64,000 nucleotides of DNA from the NCBI GenBank assembly GCA_964439085.1, contig CAYTNB010000001.1, positions 1 through 64,000 of the forward strand. Direction: 5' to 3'. Position numbers and translations under genes: made by a program. Below the pieces are notes generated by a model. It was not told where the DNA came from. It did not search any database and saw only the letters and a list, made by a program, of their open reading frames with translations. Shown one piece after another: positions 53,493 through 62,394 of the stretch. Numbering within the stretch: position 1 is the first letter of the stretch; every line of letters begins with the position of its first letter. Source of the stretch: JAADIV01 sp964439085. Lineage in GTDB: Bacteria; Desulfobacterota; Desulfobulbia; Desulfobulbales; VMSU01.

Positions 53493-54302
53493 TTAAACAC
53501 CCGCTTCCAACACCATGAAATATGAATATGTTCTCATGAAAGAAAAAATATTATCAAGGCGTGCTAGTGATCGCATACACAATGGCCCGTTTAGTATTTT
53601 AATATAGCCAGCTAACATACGAAAAAATATGAAAGAAACATAATGAATGTTCAAAGACCCTGAAAAAGTTGCTGACAATTGCTCTAATTCAGTGCTTCTC
53701 AAAGGTGATTCTGTTTTAGTCCCGTATTTGGGGACACCAAATCTTCCAGTTAACAAAGTCCTTGCCTGCATTAGCAAAGGGTTACGAGCTGATGTTTCAA
53801 TATAAACAGCCCTCCCGGATCGATTCAATACTCGGCGTGCCTCTTTAGCCGACAAGGAAATATCGGTATGATGTAAAACAAAACTGCCAATGATCTTGTC
53901 GAAATAAGAATCCTCAAAATGTAGATCTTCTGCGTTCATAACTTCCGCTTTCACCAAGTTTCCAACGCCGTTTTCATTCGCCCTAAACTGAGTCAGCTCG
54001 ATGCTTGCGGGAGAGACATCAATTGAGTGTACTGTCGCTCCATTCAAGGCCAAAAGTGTTGACCAAAAACCATTACCACAGCCGCAGTCCAATATTCTTT
54101 TACCTTTTAATTCTCCCAAAAGGGTTATGCATTGCTGATTAATTTTTTCAAAACTAAAATATGGCAGGTGAGGGACAAGCCTATCTGAAATATCATTTTT
54201 ATGGACTATGAGATCTTCTCTGTTGGCGTTATTTAACATGCCTCTAATATGGGAGTCCCAATGAGAGGCCTCAATTTTATCTCTAGTCCAATTATCCTTC
54301 AT
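53493..54302 (-). CDS. SAM-dependent class I methyltransferase
   Basis: This is a protein of about 269 aa. The SAM-binding motif GKRILDCGCGNGFWSTLLAL is followed by VHSIDVSPASIELTQFRA and FDKIIGSFVLHHTD, as in Methyltransf_11 proteins. ATG 54302 has GGAG nine bases upstream and is preferred to GTG 54308. It overlaps the flippase 3' end by 11 bp. It may methylate a sugar, possibly as a chain-terminating modification. Confidence 0.86.
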   Translation of the reverse strand: MKDNWTRDKIEASHWDSHIRGMLNNANREDLIVHKNDISDRLVPHLPYFSFEKINQQCITLLGELKGKRILDCGCGNGFWSTLLALNGATVHSIDVSPASIELTQFRANENGVGNLVKAEVMNAEDLHFEDSYFDKIIGSFVLHHTDISLSAKEARRVLNRSGRAVYIETSARNPLLMQARTLLTGRFGVPKYGTKTESPLRSTELEQLSATFSGSLNIHYVSFIFFRMLAGYIKILNGPLCMRSLARLDNIFSFMRTYSYFMVLEAGV

Positions 54303-55601
54303 AGACACATTCTCCTCTAATATCCTTACGAGTAAGCCAAAAACAAACCATCAAGATAATCACCCCTTGTAAAATTTTAGAAACAGATGCAACCACTGCC
54401 GCCCCAGTCGCAGAGTAAACCGGGACAATGAGGGCATTCGCAATAAAAGTAATAATAAAAACAAATGCGCTTATATAGGCAAAAAACTGAGGCCTTTCCA
54501 TTGTTAATAATAATAAAGAGATTGGATGGGCTGGCATTGACAACAATGTCCCTATGAGTAGAATTTTGAAAATAGGCGCAGCTTCTGAAAAATCTTTTGT
54601 AAAAGCTGTTGTTATAATAGGCTCAGCTATAAAAAAGATAGGAAGTGTACACACAACTAATAAACCAGAAATTTTTAATGACTGTTTTACAAAGGAAACA
54701 AACTGTTTAGGGCTAGTCAGCTTACTCGCCTTGGGTAATAATACAGTCAAAACAGCAAATATCATAAGATCTAGTCCGAAAACCAGGTTCCAAGCACTTG
54801 AATAGATGCCTAGAGCTTTGGAATCTTTCAAATAACCCAGAAAGAAGAAACCTTGCTGTAGATGAATCGCCCCAATTATATTGGTGAAAATAATCCATTT
54901 ACTAAAACGGAATAATCGAACAAATACCTTTTTTTCGTCTCCATGCACTCTAAGAAAACTTTTCGGTAATAAAGCGAAACAAACAAAAAAGGTTAAAAAA
55001 AAATCCCGGTGTATGCTTCTAAGACAGTTCGTAAATCAGTAACGCATAGCAGGGACAAACAAGCAACTACCGTAATCTTGATAAAGCCACCAATGAAGTT
55101 AAAAACACTGTAAAGTTTAAATGACTCTTCAGCTTGTACAACTGCCTGTGAAAACCACCATAAAGACATGGCTAAAGTTGAGATGCCAGCAAACAAAATA
55201 GGCATCTCATAGTCTGGTCGGTGAAAAACATATTTTGATACTGGCCCAACAAAAAGAACAACTAAGAACAGAATAAGCAGTGATGCGTAGATTCTTAGCT
55301 TAAAAACAGTCTTAAAGTAAAGATCCGCCTTTTGTCTTGACTTTGCGATATAAAGAGCAGAATAGCGAACCATTCCCCAATCAAAACTTTTACCGGACAG
55401 TTCTGTTGTTACAGCTATTGATGCAATGAATAATGAGAACAATCCAAAATCTTCAACACTTAGCAATCGTGCTGTAATAATTATAGACAAAAAACCGAGA
55501 CCAGCCTTTGATGCCTGTCCACCGAGAACACCAACAATCTGTTGAACGGAATTCTTTTTAAAGAGGTCAATCCCTCTTCGTACTAAACCATTATTCTGCA
55601 C
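54292..55601 (-). pseudogene. wzx: Wzx-type polysaccharide flippase, frame broken at a T9 tract
   Basis: Two adjacent frames encode the N-terminal half (GTG 55601 to stop at about 54993; QIVGVLGGQASKAGLGFLSI, several membrane helices) and the C-terminal half (to 54292; RFSKWIIFTNIIGAIHLQQG). On the - strand they meet at nine Ts (54995-55003 as As on +). Adding one T restores an unbroken frame through LTFFVCFALLPKSFLRVHGD into the second half. The full protein would be about 435 aa, normal for Wzx. Alternatives are true mutation, phase-variable or slippage-corrected expression, or a homopolymer sequencing error. Confidence 0.85.
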
Positions 55602-55624
55602 TTTAACTGCCTATTGTATATTTA

Positions 55625-57148
55625 TTAATCACAATTGCCACACTTCCCAACCAAATGGACATCATTTGGTTGGGGATTCCGGAGAGGAGAACGTTCCACA
55701 ATTTTTTTAACAGCTGCGGAAAGGCCCATGACAATCCACCATATTTTCTGATGCTGAGCGTGGAGAAAAAGAGCCGCCAAGAAAAATCCTAGGAGTGATA
55801 TTATTAGTATCGTAGGCACAACTTCATCCATTTCGACTTGGCGTAATCTCATTAATTTTTTGCTTACAATAAGATCATAAACTCCTTTTCCTAGAAAAAC
55901 TAGCAACGCCAACAGCCCAATTAACCCCGTCTCACAGCCAACCTCAAGGTACATATTATGAGCGCCCATCCAATAATTTTGCATATTACCAGCGCGTTTG
56001 TTAATCAACCATTCCATATCTTTTCTTAATTTTGAGTTCTTAGTCATAAAAGCGGGGCCAAAATTGCCAGCCCCGACTCCTACAAGGATGTCATCATCAA
56101 ATATATCCAAACCTATCATTTGCAATTCCCATCTTGCTGAAATAGATTCGCTTTTTTCATAATGAGCTATCGAGAACACTCTTTCAATGTAGGTATTTGG
56201 AATAAAGGCATAAAGAAAAATTATAGCGCATAGAATAATTCCAGGAGTCAACAATACATTTAACTTAATGACTTTTTTCCATAACAGTAAAGAACAGACT
56301 AGGGTAATACCTATGAATCCTATGCGATCGTGGGTTAGAACCGCAGCAACAATCTCACAAGCAAAGACAATAATTGAGAAAACCTTCATCGCTCTTTGCT
56401 TTGCGGAATAAAATAAAATAAGATTTAGAGCAATTACTGTTGTAAGAAATAATGAAAACCAGTTGGAGTGACCAAACGTTCCACACACCCGAGTAAAGTT
56501 TCCGGACAAGAGATGTTCAGGGTTGACAACAGCAGCTTCTTCTGCACCGAATTTAATAACAGATTCCACCCCACTAATTTGCAGAGAAGGGAAGTGGTGC
56601 TGAGCAAAAGCTACCAGGCAGGAGATAAAAGCTGCAAAAACTATTACTTCAACACATCGAATTAATTGCTTGGGTGATTCAATCAGATTAGCGATCAAAA
56701 AATACATCATAAAATTGCTCAGAGTCTTAAGAATATCAGCCAGTGCCATATCACCACGTTCTGCCTCTAACATCGAAAGTAGACAGAAAAAAACAAACAC
56801 TGCACCAGTAATGATATGCGGTGAAATATATATCCTAAGTCGACCTCTTAACACATTCACAAACCATGCGAGTCCTGTGATTGCCCCTAAAATTTTAGCT
56901 ATACTTGGGAAGATAAGTTGTGTGTTATTGCCGAATCTCCCCATTGACTGGAGGTTAATCACTGCTAATATTGTCAATGCCAAGCCCAAACGAGGGTAAA
57001 GTAAAACACAAAAGAACGCTCCGCCGCCGAACAAAGCCAGAACAGCTCCTTTCCAGCCAAACCAAAGAGTTGCCCCGGCAAGAACAAAACTATAGGCAAC
57101 AGTAACAGCGTTTTTAGGCGTATTGATATTTGTTTGAATTTCTCTCAT
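55625..57148 (-). CDS. O-antigen ligase / polymerase (Wzy/WaaL family)
   Basis: The 507-aa polytopic membrane protein has about 11-13 hydrophobic helices and a long periplasmic loop (about 340-400). The Wzy_C-type signature region contains GVGAGNFGPAF and GAHNMYLEVGCETGLIGLL, the conserved His-Asn of this superfamily. It polymerises undecaprenyl-linked repeats or ligates them to an acceptor. It sits upstream of the flippase gene on the same strand, as expected for a Wzx/Wzy-dependent pathway. Confidence 0.9.
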   Translation of the reverse strand: MREIQTNINTPKNAVTVAYSFVLAGATLWFGWKGAVLALFGGGAFFCVLLYPRLGLALTILAVINLQSMGRFGNNTQLIFPSIAKILGAITGLAWFVNVLRGRLRIYISPHIITGAVFVFFCLLSMLEAERGDMALADILKTLSNFMMYFLIANLIESPKQLIRCVEVIVFAAFISCLVAFAQHHFPSLQISGVESVIKFGAEEAAVVNPEHLLSGNFTRVCGTFGHSNWFSLFLTTVIALNLILFYSAKQRAMKVFSIIVFACEIVAAVLTHDRIGFIGITLVCSLLLWKKVIKLNVLLTPGIILCAIIFLYAFIPNTYIERVFSIAHYEKSESISARWELQMIGLDIFDDDILVGVGAGNFGPAFMTKNSKLRKDMEWLINKRAGNMQNYWMGAHNMYLEVGCETGLIGLLALLVFLGKGVYDLIVSKKLMRLRQVEMDEVVPTILIISLLGFFLAALFLHAQHQKIWWIVMGLSAAVKKIVERSPLRNPQPNDVHLVGKCGNCD

Positions 57149-57171
57149 ACAATGACAAATTAAAAGATTTT

Positions 57172-58254
57172 TTAGTGTTCCTGATTTTTGATGTTAATCA
57201 ACCAGTCATCTTGCTGGATATACATTATTGGACACCCTCCCTCAAAATCTTCGACACATAGCGGAATACTCTGCCAATTTTTAATAATTTGCTTTCTAAA
57301 CTTCTGATATTTCGCATTATTCCAGATATCTCTAAAATTACAGTCGTTTACATTACCAAAACCCATCTTGCCTTCGTAATCAAAACAGCACGGAGCTACC
57401 ACGCCATCAGCAGTTACTACCGAAGATCCCCAAAGAGCCTCACAAACTTTTTTGGGCTTTGTATCCCAAGTTATTTTGTTATTATCTTTCTTGTACATGC
57501 TAAATTCATCTTGGCCGGCAATATATTGTTCCCCATCTCCATGTGCTGATTTTTCCCAAAAAAGAAATGGCCTTTTTACTAGTAGATTGTCAGCACCAAG
57601 CTCAGTTACCAACTTTTTCATCTGTTCCAGTTGGTTTATATTATGTTCAAAAGCAACAAACTGAATGTTAATTTCGGGGAAAGAAGATTTTTTTTGTTTT
57701 CTAATTTCTGCTAGTAGTTTTATATTATTAATAATATTTTCAAACTTACCTTTAATTCGGTACTTTTCATAAACTTCCTTGGTTGCCCCATCAAGTGCAA
57801 TCAATATTGAGTCTAATTTTGCATCAACAAGTCTTTCAATGAGATTATTGTCCTGAATTTGAAAATTAGTATACAAATCTACATAAATATTTTTTTTCTT
57901 GGCATATTCAATCATGCTAGGCACATTTTTGTTTAGAAGAGGCTCCCCCATTCCATTAATGTTTATGTGGTATACATACCTGCCAACATCGTCAATTACC
58001 TTTTGAAATGTGGCCAAGGGCATAAGGGAACTTTGGCGTTCAAGCGTTCGGTTTCCAAGAGGACAAAGTGGACAAGCCAACTGGCAGGCAGAACTTGCCT
58101 CCATCATCAAATGTGCAGGATACCCTAGAACTTTGGTTCTTCTGGCTGTTCGAGAAAGAATAGTTCCAACCTTGCTGAAAACTCTTATTGGGGTATGATT
58201 ATTTTGAGAAATAAAGTTTTTCCCCTTCCTGATTATATCTTTAGCAAAATACAT
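57172..58254 (-). CDS. Radical SAM protein with SPASM-like C-terminal cluster domain
   Basis: This is a protein of about 360 aa. The radical SAM motif C-x3-C-x2-C is in SACQLACPLCPLG, and NINGMGEPLLNKNVP is the GxxxE-type motif. The C-terminal cysteines (VCEALWGSSV, VVAPCCFDYEG, LCVEDFEGGC) fit a SPASM or twitch domain with extra 4Fe-4S ligands. ATG 58254 with GGAG nine bases upstream is preferred to TTG 58269. Its substrate is unknown. In this locus it may modify a sugar or lipid intermediate. Confidence 0.88.
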   Translation of the reverse strand: MYFAKDIIRKGKNFISQNNHTPIRVFSKVGTILSRTARRTKVLGYPAHLMMEASSACQLACPLCPLGNRTLERQSSLMPLATFQKVIDDVGRYVYHININGMGEPLLNKNVPSMIEYAKKKNIYVDLYTNFQIQDNNLIERLVDAKLDSILIALDGATKEVYEKYRIKGKFENIINNIKLLAEIRKQKKSSFPEINIQFVAFEHNINQLEQMKKLVTELGADNLLVKRPFLFWEKSAHGDGEQYIAGQDEFSMYKKDNNKITWDTKPKKVCEALWGSSVVTADGVVAPCCFDYEGKMGFGNVNDCNFRDIWNNAKYQKFRKQIIKNWQSIPLCVEDFEGGCPIMYIQQDDWLINIKNQEH

Positions 58255-58293
58255 ATGTGACAACTCCAAATTATATTAAACTCCAAATGCAAA

Positions 58294-59463
58294 TTAAGCT
58301 CTCCGGCGCATCTTGGTTAATGTACTTTTCGCTTTTGGACGCAGACCAAACTCGATCATTTGCTGAACTGCCAGGAAACTATGCGATTTGCATATAGAAA
58401 ACCATATGTTATCTTCACTCCCAGAAGTTAAAGCTTTTTTAAAGTATTCATCGCCTTTCCCCATAGTAATTTTCTTAATTCCACAGGTAAAAGAGGTAGA
58501 AATTATTTCCAATAATAAATTAAACCCGGGGGAATAATAGTCAAACTCTGGGTGGGAAGCCGTATTGTGTAAATAAAGCTGGTCAGCAATGTGAAAATTT
58601 AAACAATAAGAAATAACCGTATCTTCATGTGTTAAAACAAAAAGTGATAAATGATTATTTTTTGCTGCCCTTAAGGCCAATGAACTATGAAAAATCTCAT
58701 CCTCTTTGTTTGAAAATGCGCCGATGTTAGATCTACCCTTCCAGCTTTTTTTCTCAAGACTTATTATATTGGGCAGAGCATTGCTAACCTTTTGCCCATC
58801 TGTTATTTCTGTAAAACTGGTTTTACCTAGTTTTTTAAGTCGATTAGAATTGAGATTGATATTCTTTCTTATTTTTTTGCTTAAACTTGCCTTATACGTT
58901 TCATAATCACCATTAATCTCGATTGTTCTGGTTGATGAGCCAATTGTTTTTTTTACACTAAAAACATCGTTAGCAAATTCTTCCTCAATTATTCTTATTG
59001 TAGCAGACCGGCTTGAGAGTTCCCTTAGACTTAATAAATCACAACGACCAAGAGACTTTTTCAAAAAACGAACAATGGGGCGGCAACCTGCCTCTGTGTT
59101 CCGATCATAAATAAAATCGACATGATCGGCCCACCCATAACGTTTGTCAATTGATAATAATCGATCTACAAAGGATACAGGCAGGGTATTGGTCGGCTTA
59201 GTACCGATAAAAGAAATTTGAGTATGGGGTAAGCCGCAAAAGTAACGCTTAAATTTAAACAATGGCGCTATACAGCGTAGTTCCGAGTTATCTTCGGCAA
59301 TGTCAATAAAAAGGCTTCCGCAACCACACGATGCCCACCAACTTACAACCCATTCAAAAGATGTGTAAATGTTGTTTTGCTGACTTTGATCAAAAAACTG
59401 TTGCCACTGTCTTTTGATAGACAATAGCTCTTTAATATTTTTTAAAACTCTGATATTTAGCAA
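58294..59463 (-). CDS. GNAT-fold acyltransferase of CelD/BcsL (FemAB-like) type
   Basis: The 389-aa protein has NIYTSFEWVVSWWASCGCGS near the N-terminus and a KKIRKNINLNSNRLKKLGK region. A C-terminal acetyltransferase-like domain (about 220-360) includes HEDTVISYCLNFHIADQLYL and the SPGFNLLLEIIS segment. This matches the PF13480-type proteins common in exopolysaccharide and exosortase loci. It starts with TTG 59463 and no stronger start is seen. It probably acylates a polysaccharide or lipid-linked intermediate in the cytoplasm. The donor is unknown. Confidence 0.78.
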   Translation of the reverse strand: MLNIRVLKNIKELLSIKRQWQQFFDQSQQNNIYTSFEWVVSWWASCGCGSLFIDIAEDNSELRCIAPLFKFKRYFCGLPHTQISFIGTKPTNTLPVSFVDRLLSIDKRYGWADHVDFIYDRNTEAGCRPIVRFLKKSLGRCDLLSLRELSSRSATIRIIEEEFANDVFSVKKTIGSSTRTIEINGDYETYKASLSKKIRKNINLNSNRLKKLGKTSFTEITDGQKVSNALPNIISLEKKSWKGRSNIGAFSNKEDEIFHSSLALRAAKNNHLSLFVLTHEDTVISYCLNFHIADQLYLHNTASHPEFDYYSPGFNLLLEIISTSFTCGIKKITMGKGDEYFKKALTSGSEDNIWFSICKSHSFLAVQQMIEFGLRPKAKSTLTKMRRRA

Positions 59464-59732
59464 TTAGTAATCTCGTTGGTGACTGTTCAAGTGCATACCA
59501 TCTTCGGAGTAGATGTTTACTACCCATCTCGGAGTCTCGCTTACTCGATTACTTGGCCTTCGCATGCTTAGATGTCCCTGGTCATGCGTCAATTTTACCG
59601 AGGGGAGCACTCTCTACAACAACCGTTGCTGAGAATCGTTAATAGCCATTAATTATTGGGTGCTAGATACGTTGTATTTAAATAAAAAGCATAGCATTGC
59701 AATATCAGGCTGAACCAGTTTTATAACTTGCG
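59464..59732 (-). other. Intergenic region without clear features
   Basis: This 269-bp spacer separates the glycosidase-like and acyltransferase genes. It has imperfect direct repeats of CATCT(T)CGGAGT (about 59501 and 59534) but no ORF. A promoter for the downstream part of the locus may lie here. Confidence 0.35.
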
Positions 59733-61748
59733 CTATTTAACCACAAGAATTGCTCCAGAAAATGGTGGTAAATCCAAAGAAGAGATTTGCTTCCTTTGAC
59801 TATTATATAACAATTTGTTGAGGGGGATTGTCATCTTGGTTTGTGTTGGATTGACGACAACTTTTCCATTCTGGAAATCCCTATAATATCCTCCCGCCTT
59901 ACTTGCATGATACTCTCCAGCAGCCGTACCAAGCTTTACCGACCACTCTGGCAGCCAACGCAGTTTCCCCGCATTATCCATTCCTGTCAGATAAAAATAT
60001 GATCGATCATTTTGTAAAAGGAGGTAAGACGCTAAAGCGTATAATCTGGATGAAACCGATTCAGATTGGATATCGACCTCAAGCACCAAATATTTACCCG
60101 AGGCAAGAACCTGCTTCATGTCCTCCATGATTGTCTTATCGAAAAACCATCGTTTGGTTGATTCATTTGTGTCCATTGCCATATACACACTGTAGGCTTC
60201 TATTGCTGTGCCATCGGTCAACTTAAGCATGCCAAGATTTGGCAAAGTTGCATTGTTATTTGGCTCTCTGCTAACGCCATTAAAAAAAATTAGAGAGTTA
60301 CCTAACTTCTTTTTAATCAAATTAAGGAAGTCGTAGCTTGATTTTTTCCAGCTCTTTGCTGTATATCCTTTTGGATATTTTAATGTAGAAGTAATGGCAA
60401 AGGGGGGGATTTCTTCACCAAGAGTATCAATAAAGACTCCATCCAACCCAGCTTGTTGGACATACTTTTGGGTCTGTAGGGCAAAATATTGCTGCCAATT
60501 AGGATCATTGAATGCCATTAACGGCACATTTTGCTGATCAATTTCAAGGCCCGAATATGTGGGGCCATTATAGTGAATAATTTTGTCATCAGATGTCTTC
60601 AGAGCGAATGCTTCTATATTACGATTAGCCTCATTTGTAGATGCGGCATTCCAAAATTTATCACCAAAGCTAAAATATGGATTATTAAAAAGTAATATAC
60701 GAATGCCGGGGTTAAGTGTCCGCAACTTATCGGCGATGTTTTTAAACGGAAAAGACAATAATATTAAATCATAATGACTCCCGATAAAAGTAAGCCTCTC
60801 GTCCGTAATATCACTTTCATTCGTTATTGAAGCGACAAGATTAACATCACCCTTTTGGTTTGTATCAAGACTTCCGCCACTACCTCCAATTCCAACCAAT
60901 TTTATGGTGTTGATATTTGGAAGTTTTTGGAGGAGGCTAGCTTTTTGTTGTTGATCTAGGGGAGGGGGGGCTGCAGTATCCGCTGGCGCAATCTGTATAT
61001 ACCCCCACCCTTTAGAATTATCTATATCATTTCCAAAAAGCCCGCCAATTGATGTTCCTTTGAGAGAAATGGTAAACTTCTCAAAGAACAGTATATTAAA
61101 ACGTATTTTTTGACCTTGTTTTATACTAATATCAAAAGTGTCTGAGGTTTTGAAGGGAACCTTTACCTCAAAAGAATACCTGCCGTCTTTATAGATTATG
61201 TTTCCACTTATATCTTGTTTCTCGTCTTCTTCATTACCACTATCACCAGAAGCAACATGATGAGCATCTTTTACAAATGGAACGCCATTGACAATATATA
61301 AAGATTTTTTATCTTCTCCAGTTTGAAAAATTCCATTATCATTATTGTCAAATGCAATGGTAAAAGAATCGAAAAGTAATGTGGATATATCAGTTCCTGT
61401 CATCTCTCCGTTAAAGTCATCCCCATCTAAAATACCTGCTATGTAGAGATTTTTGTCATCATTTTTAATACTGACGGAGAGCTTTACCGATTTTGTTATT
61501 TTACCGGTGAAAATCTCTACTAGGTTAATGGGATATTGCACAAAATCTGTTGCTACCCATTCATCCTTACTTATGATTCCATCAAGTTTAGGAGCAGAAT
61601 TCGTAAAGTGCGAAGCAAGAACAGGAGGGGATGAACTACTAGCATTAGCTGCTTTTGATTCATTTTCCCCTGGATAAAACAAAACGACAAATAAAGTAAA
61701 GATAAAGGAAATGGTTATGAAGTACACTCTTTTCTTCTGTAATTTCAT
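59733..61748 (-). CDS. Secreted glycoside hydrolase-like protein with N-terminal CBM9-like domain
   Basis: This is a protein of about 671 aa. The N-terminal hydrophobic signal or anchor (VYFITISFIFTLFVVLFY) is followed by a CBM9-like domain (about 45-240: PKLDGIISKDEWVATDFVQY, FTIAFDNNDNGIFQTGEDKK). The C-terminal half (about 260-670) resembles putative GHL15/GH114-like TIM-barrel glycosidases, with GLDGVFIDTLGEE holding acidic candidate catalytic residues. ATG 61748 has AGAGG upstream and is preferred to ATG 61766. It sits between cpsD-like and acyltransferase genes, so it probably trims or releases the polymer outside the cell. Confidence 0.78.
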   Translation of the reverse strand: MKLQKKRVYFITISFIFTLFVVLFYPGENESKAANASSSSPPVLASHFTNSAPKLDGIISKDEWVATDFVQYPINLVEIFTGKITKSVKLSVSIKNDDKNLYIAGILDGDDFNGEMTGTDISTLLFDSFTIAFDNNDNGIFQTGEDKKSLYIVNGVPFVKDAHHVASGDSGNEEDEKQDISGNIIYKDGRYSFEVKVPFKTSDTFDISIKQGQKIRFNILFFEKFTISLKGTSIGGLFGNDIDNSKGWGYIQIAPADTAAPPPLDQQQKASLLQKLPNINTIKLVGIGGSGGSLDTNQKGDVNLVASITNESDITDERLTFIGSHYDLILLSFPFKNIADKLRTLNPGIRILLFNNPYFSFGDKFWNAASTNEANRNIEAFALKTSDDKIIHYNGPTYSGLEIDQQNVPLMAFNDPNWQQYFALQTQKYVQQAGLDGVFIDTLGEEIPPFAITSTLKYPKGYTAKSWKKSSYDFLNLIKKKLGNSLIFFNGVSREPNNNATLPNLGMLKLTDGTAIEAYSVYMAMDTNESTKRWFFDKTIMEDMKQVLASGKYLVLEVDIQSESVSSRLYALASYLLLQNDRSYFYLTGMDNAGKLRWLPEWSVKLGTAAGEYHASKAGGYYRDFQNGKVVVNPTQTKMTIPLNKLLYNSQRKQISSLDLPPFSGAILVVK

Positions 61749-61752
61749 CACA

Positions 61753-62394
61753 TTATAACCTCTCATAAATCCATGATGGAATAAAATGCTTCCGCCTGTT
61801 CAAGACGAGCCCCAATATGTTCACCTTGGCCATTCTTAATTGATCACAGGTATTCAATACGACCTCACGCCGGGTCACCCCTGTGCGTATAACTAAAATA
61901 ACTCCGTCCACAGATGAACACAGCACCTGCGTTTCGGGACATATATTAACCGGAGAAGCGTCAAAAATGACAAACTGAAAATTTTTATTTAATTCATCTA
62001 ACAAATCTTTAAAAGTAGTAGAATTAAACATCTCAATAGGCTTAATAATTGTGGTACCCGCTGCTAGTATATATAGATTGGGCGGGGTAGCTTCTTGAAC
62101 ATATTCCTCAAATTGCAGATCTTCTTTGGTCGCCATCAAATCACGCAACCCCTTTTGGGAGCCAACATTGTTTCCTAAAAACTTATTCAAACCAGGGCGT
62201 ATGAAATTAGCATCAACTAATAATATTTTCGCTGATGTCTCAGCCGCTAAAGACATTGCCAAATTATACGCAACAGTTGTACTGCCCTCAGCGTCTGTGG
62301 ATGATGTAACAACAATTGATGTAAGCCTGTTGTCTCCTTGGCTTACCGCAATCATATTATTTTTCAATCTTTCAAAATCTTCAAATCCGCTCAT
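61753..62394 (-). CDS. CpsD/CapB-like P-loop protein of polysaccharide export, Walker A lacking the usual Lys
   Basis: This is a protein of about 213 aa. Usual BY-kinase features are seen: SIVVTSSTDAEGSTTVAYNL at the P-loop position, ILLVDANFIRPGLNKFLG (Walker A') and FVIFDASPVNICPETQVL (Walker B). The P-loop reads AEGSTT where GEGKST is normal, so the nucleotide-binding Lys is missing. There is no C-terminal Tyr cluster. ATG 62394 with AGGGAG upstream is preferred to TTG 62400. It overlaps the Wzz-like gene by 14 bp and is its expected cytoplasmic partner, perhaps as a structural rather than catalytic subunit. Confidence 0.82.
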   Translation of the reverse strand: MSGFEDFERLKNNMIAVSQGDNRLTSIVVTSSTDAEGSTTVAYNLAMSLAAETSAKILLVDANFIRPGLNKFLGNNVGSQKGLRDLMATKEDLQFEEYVQEATPPNLYILAAGTTIIKPIEMFNSTTFKDLLDELNKNFQFVIFDASPVNICPETQVLCSSVDGVILVIRTGVTRREVVLNTCDQLRMAKVNILGLVLNRRKHFIPSWIYERL

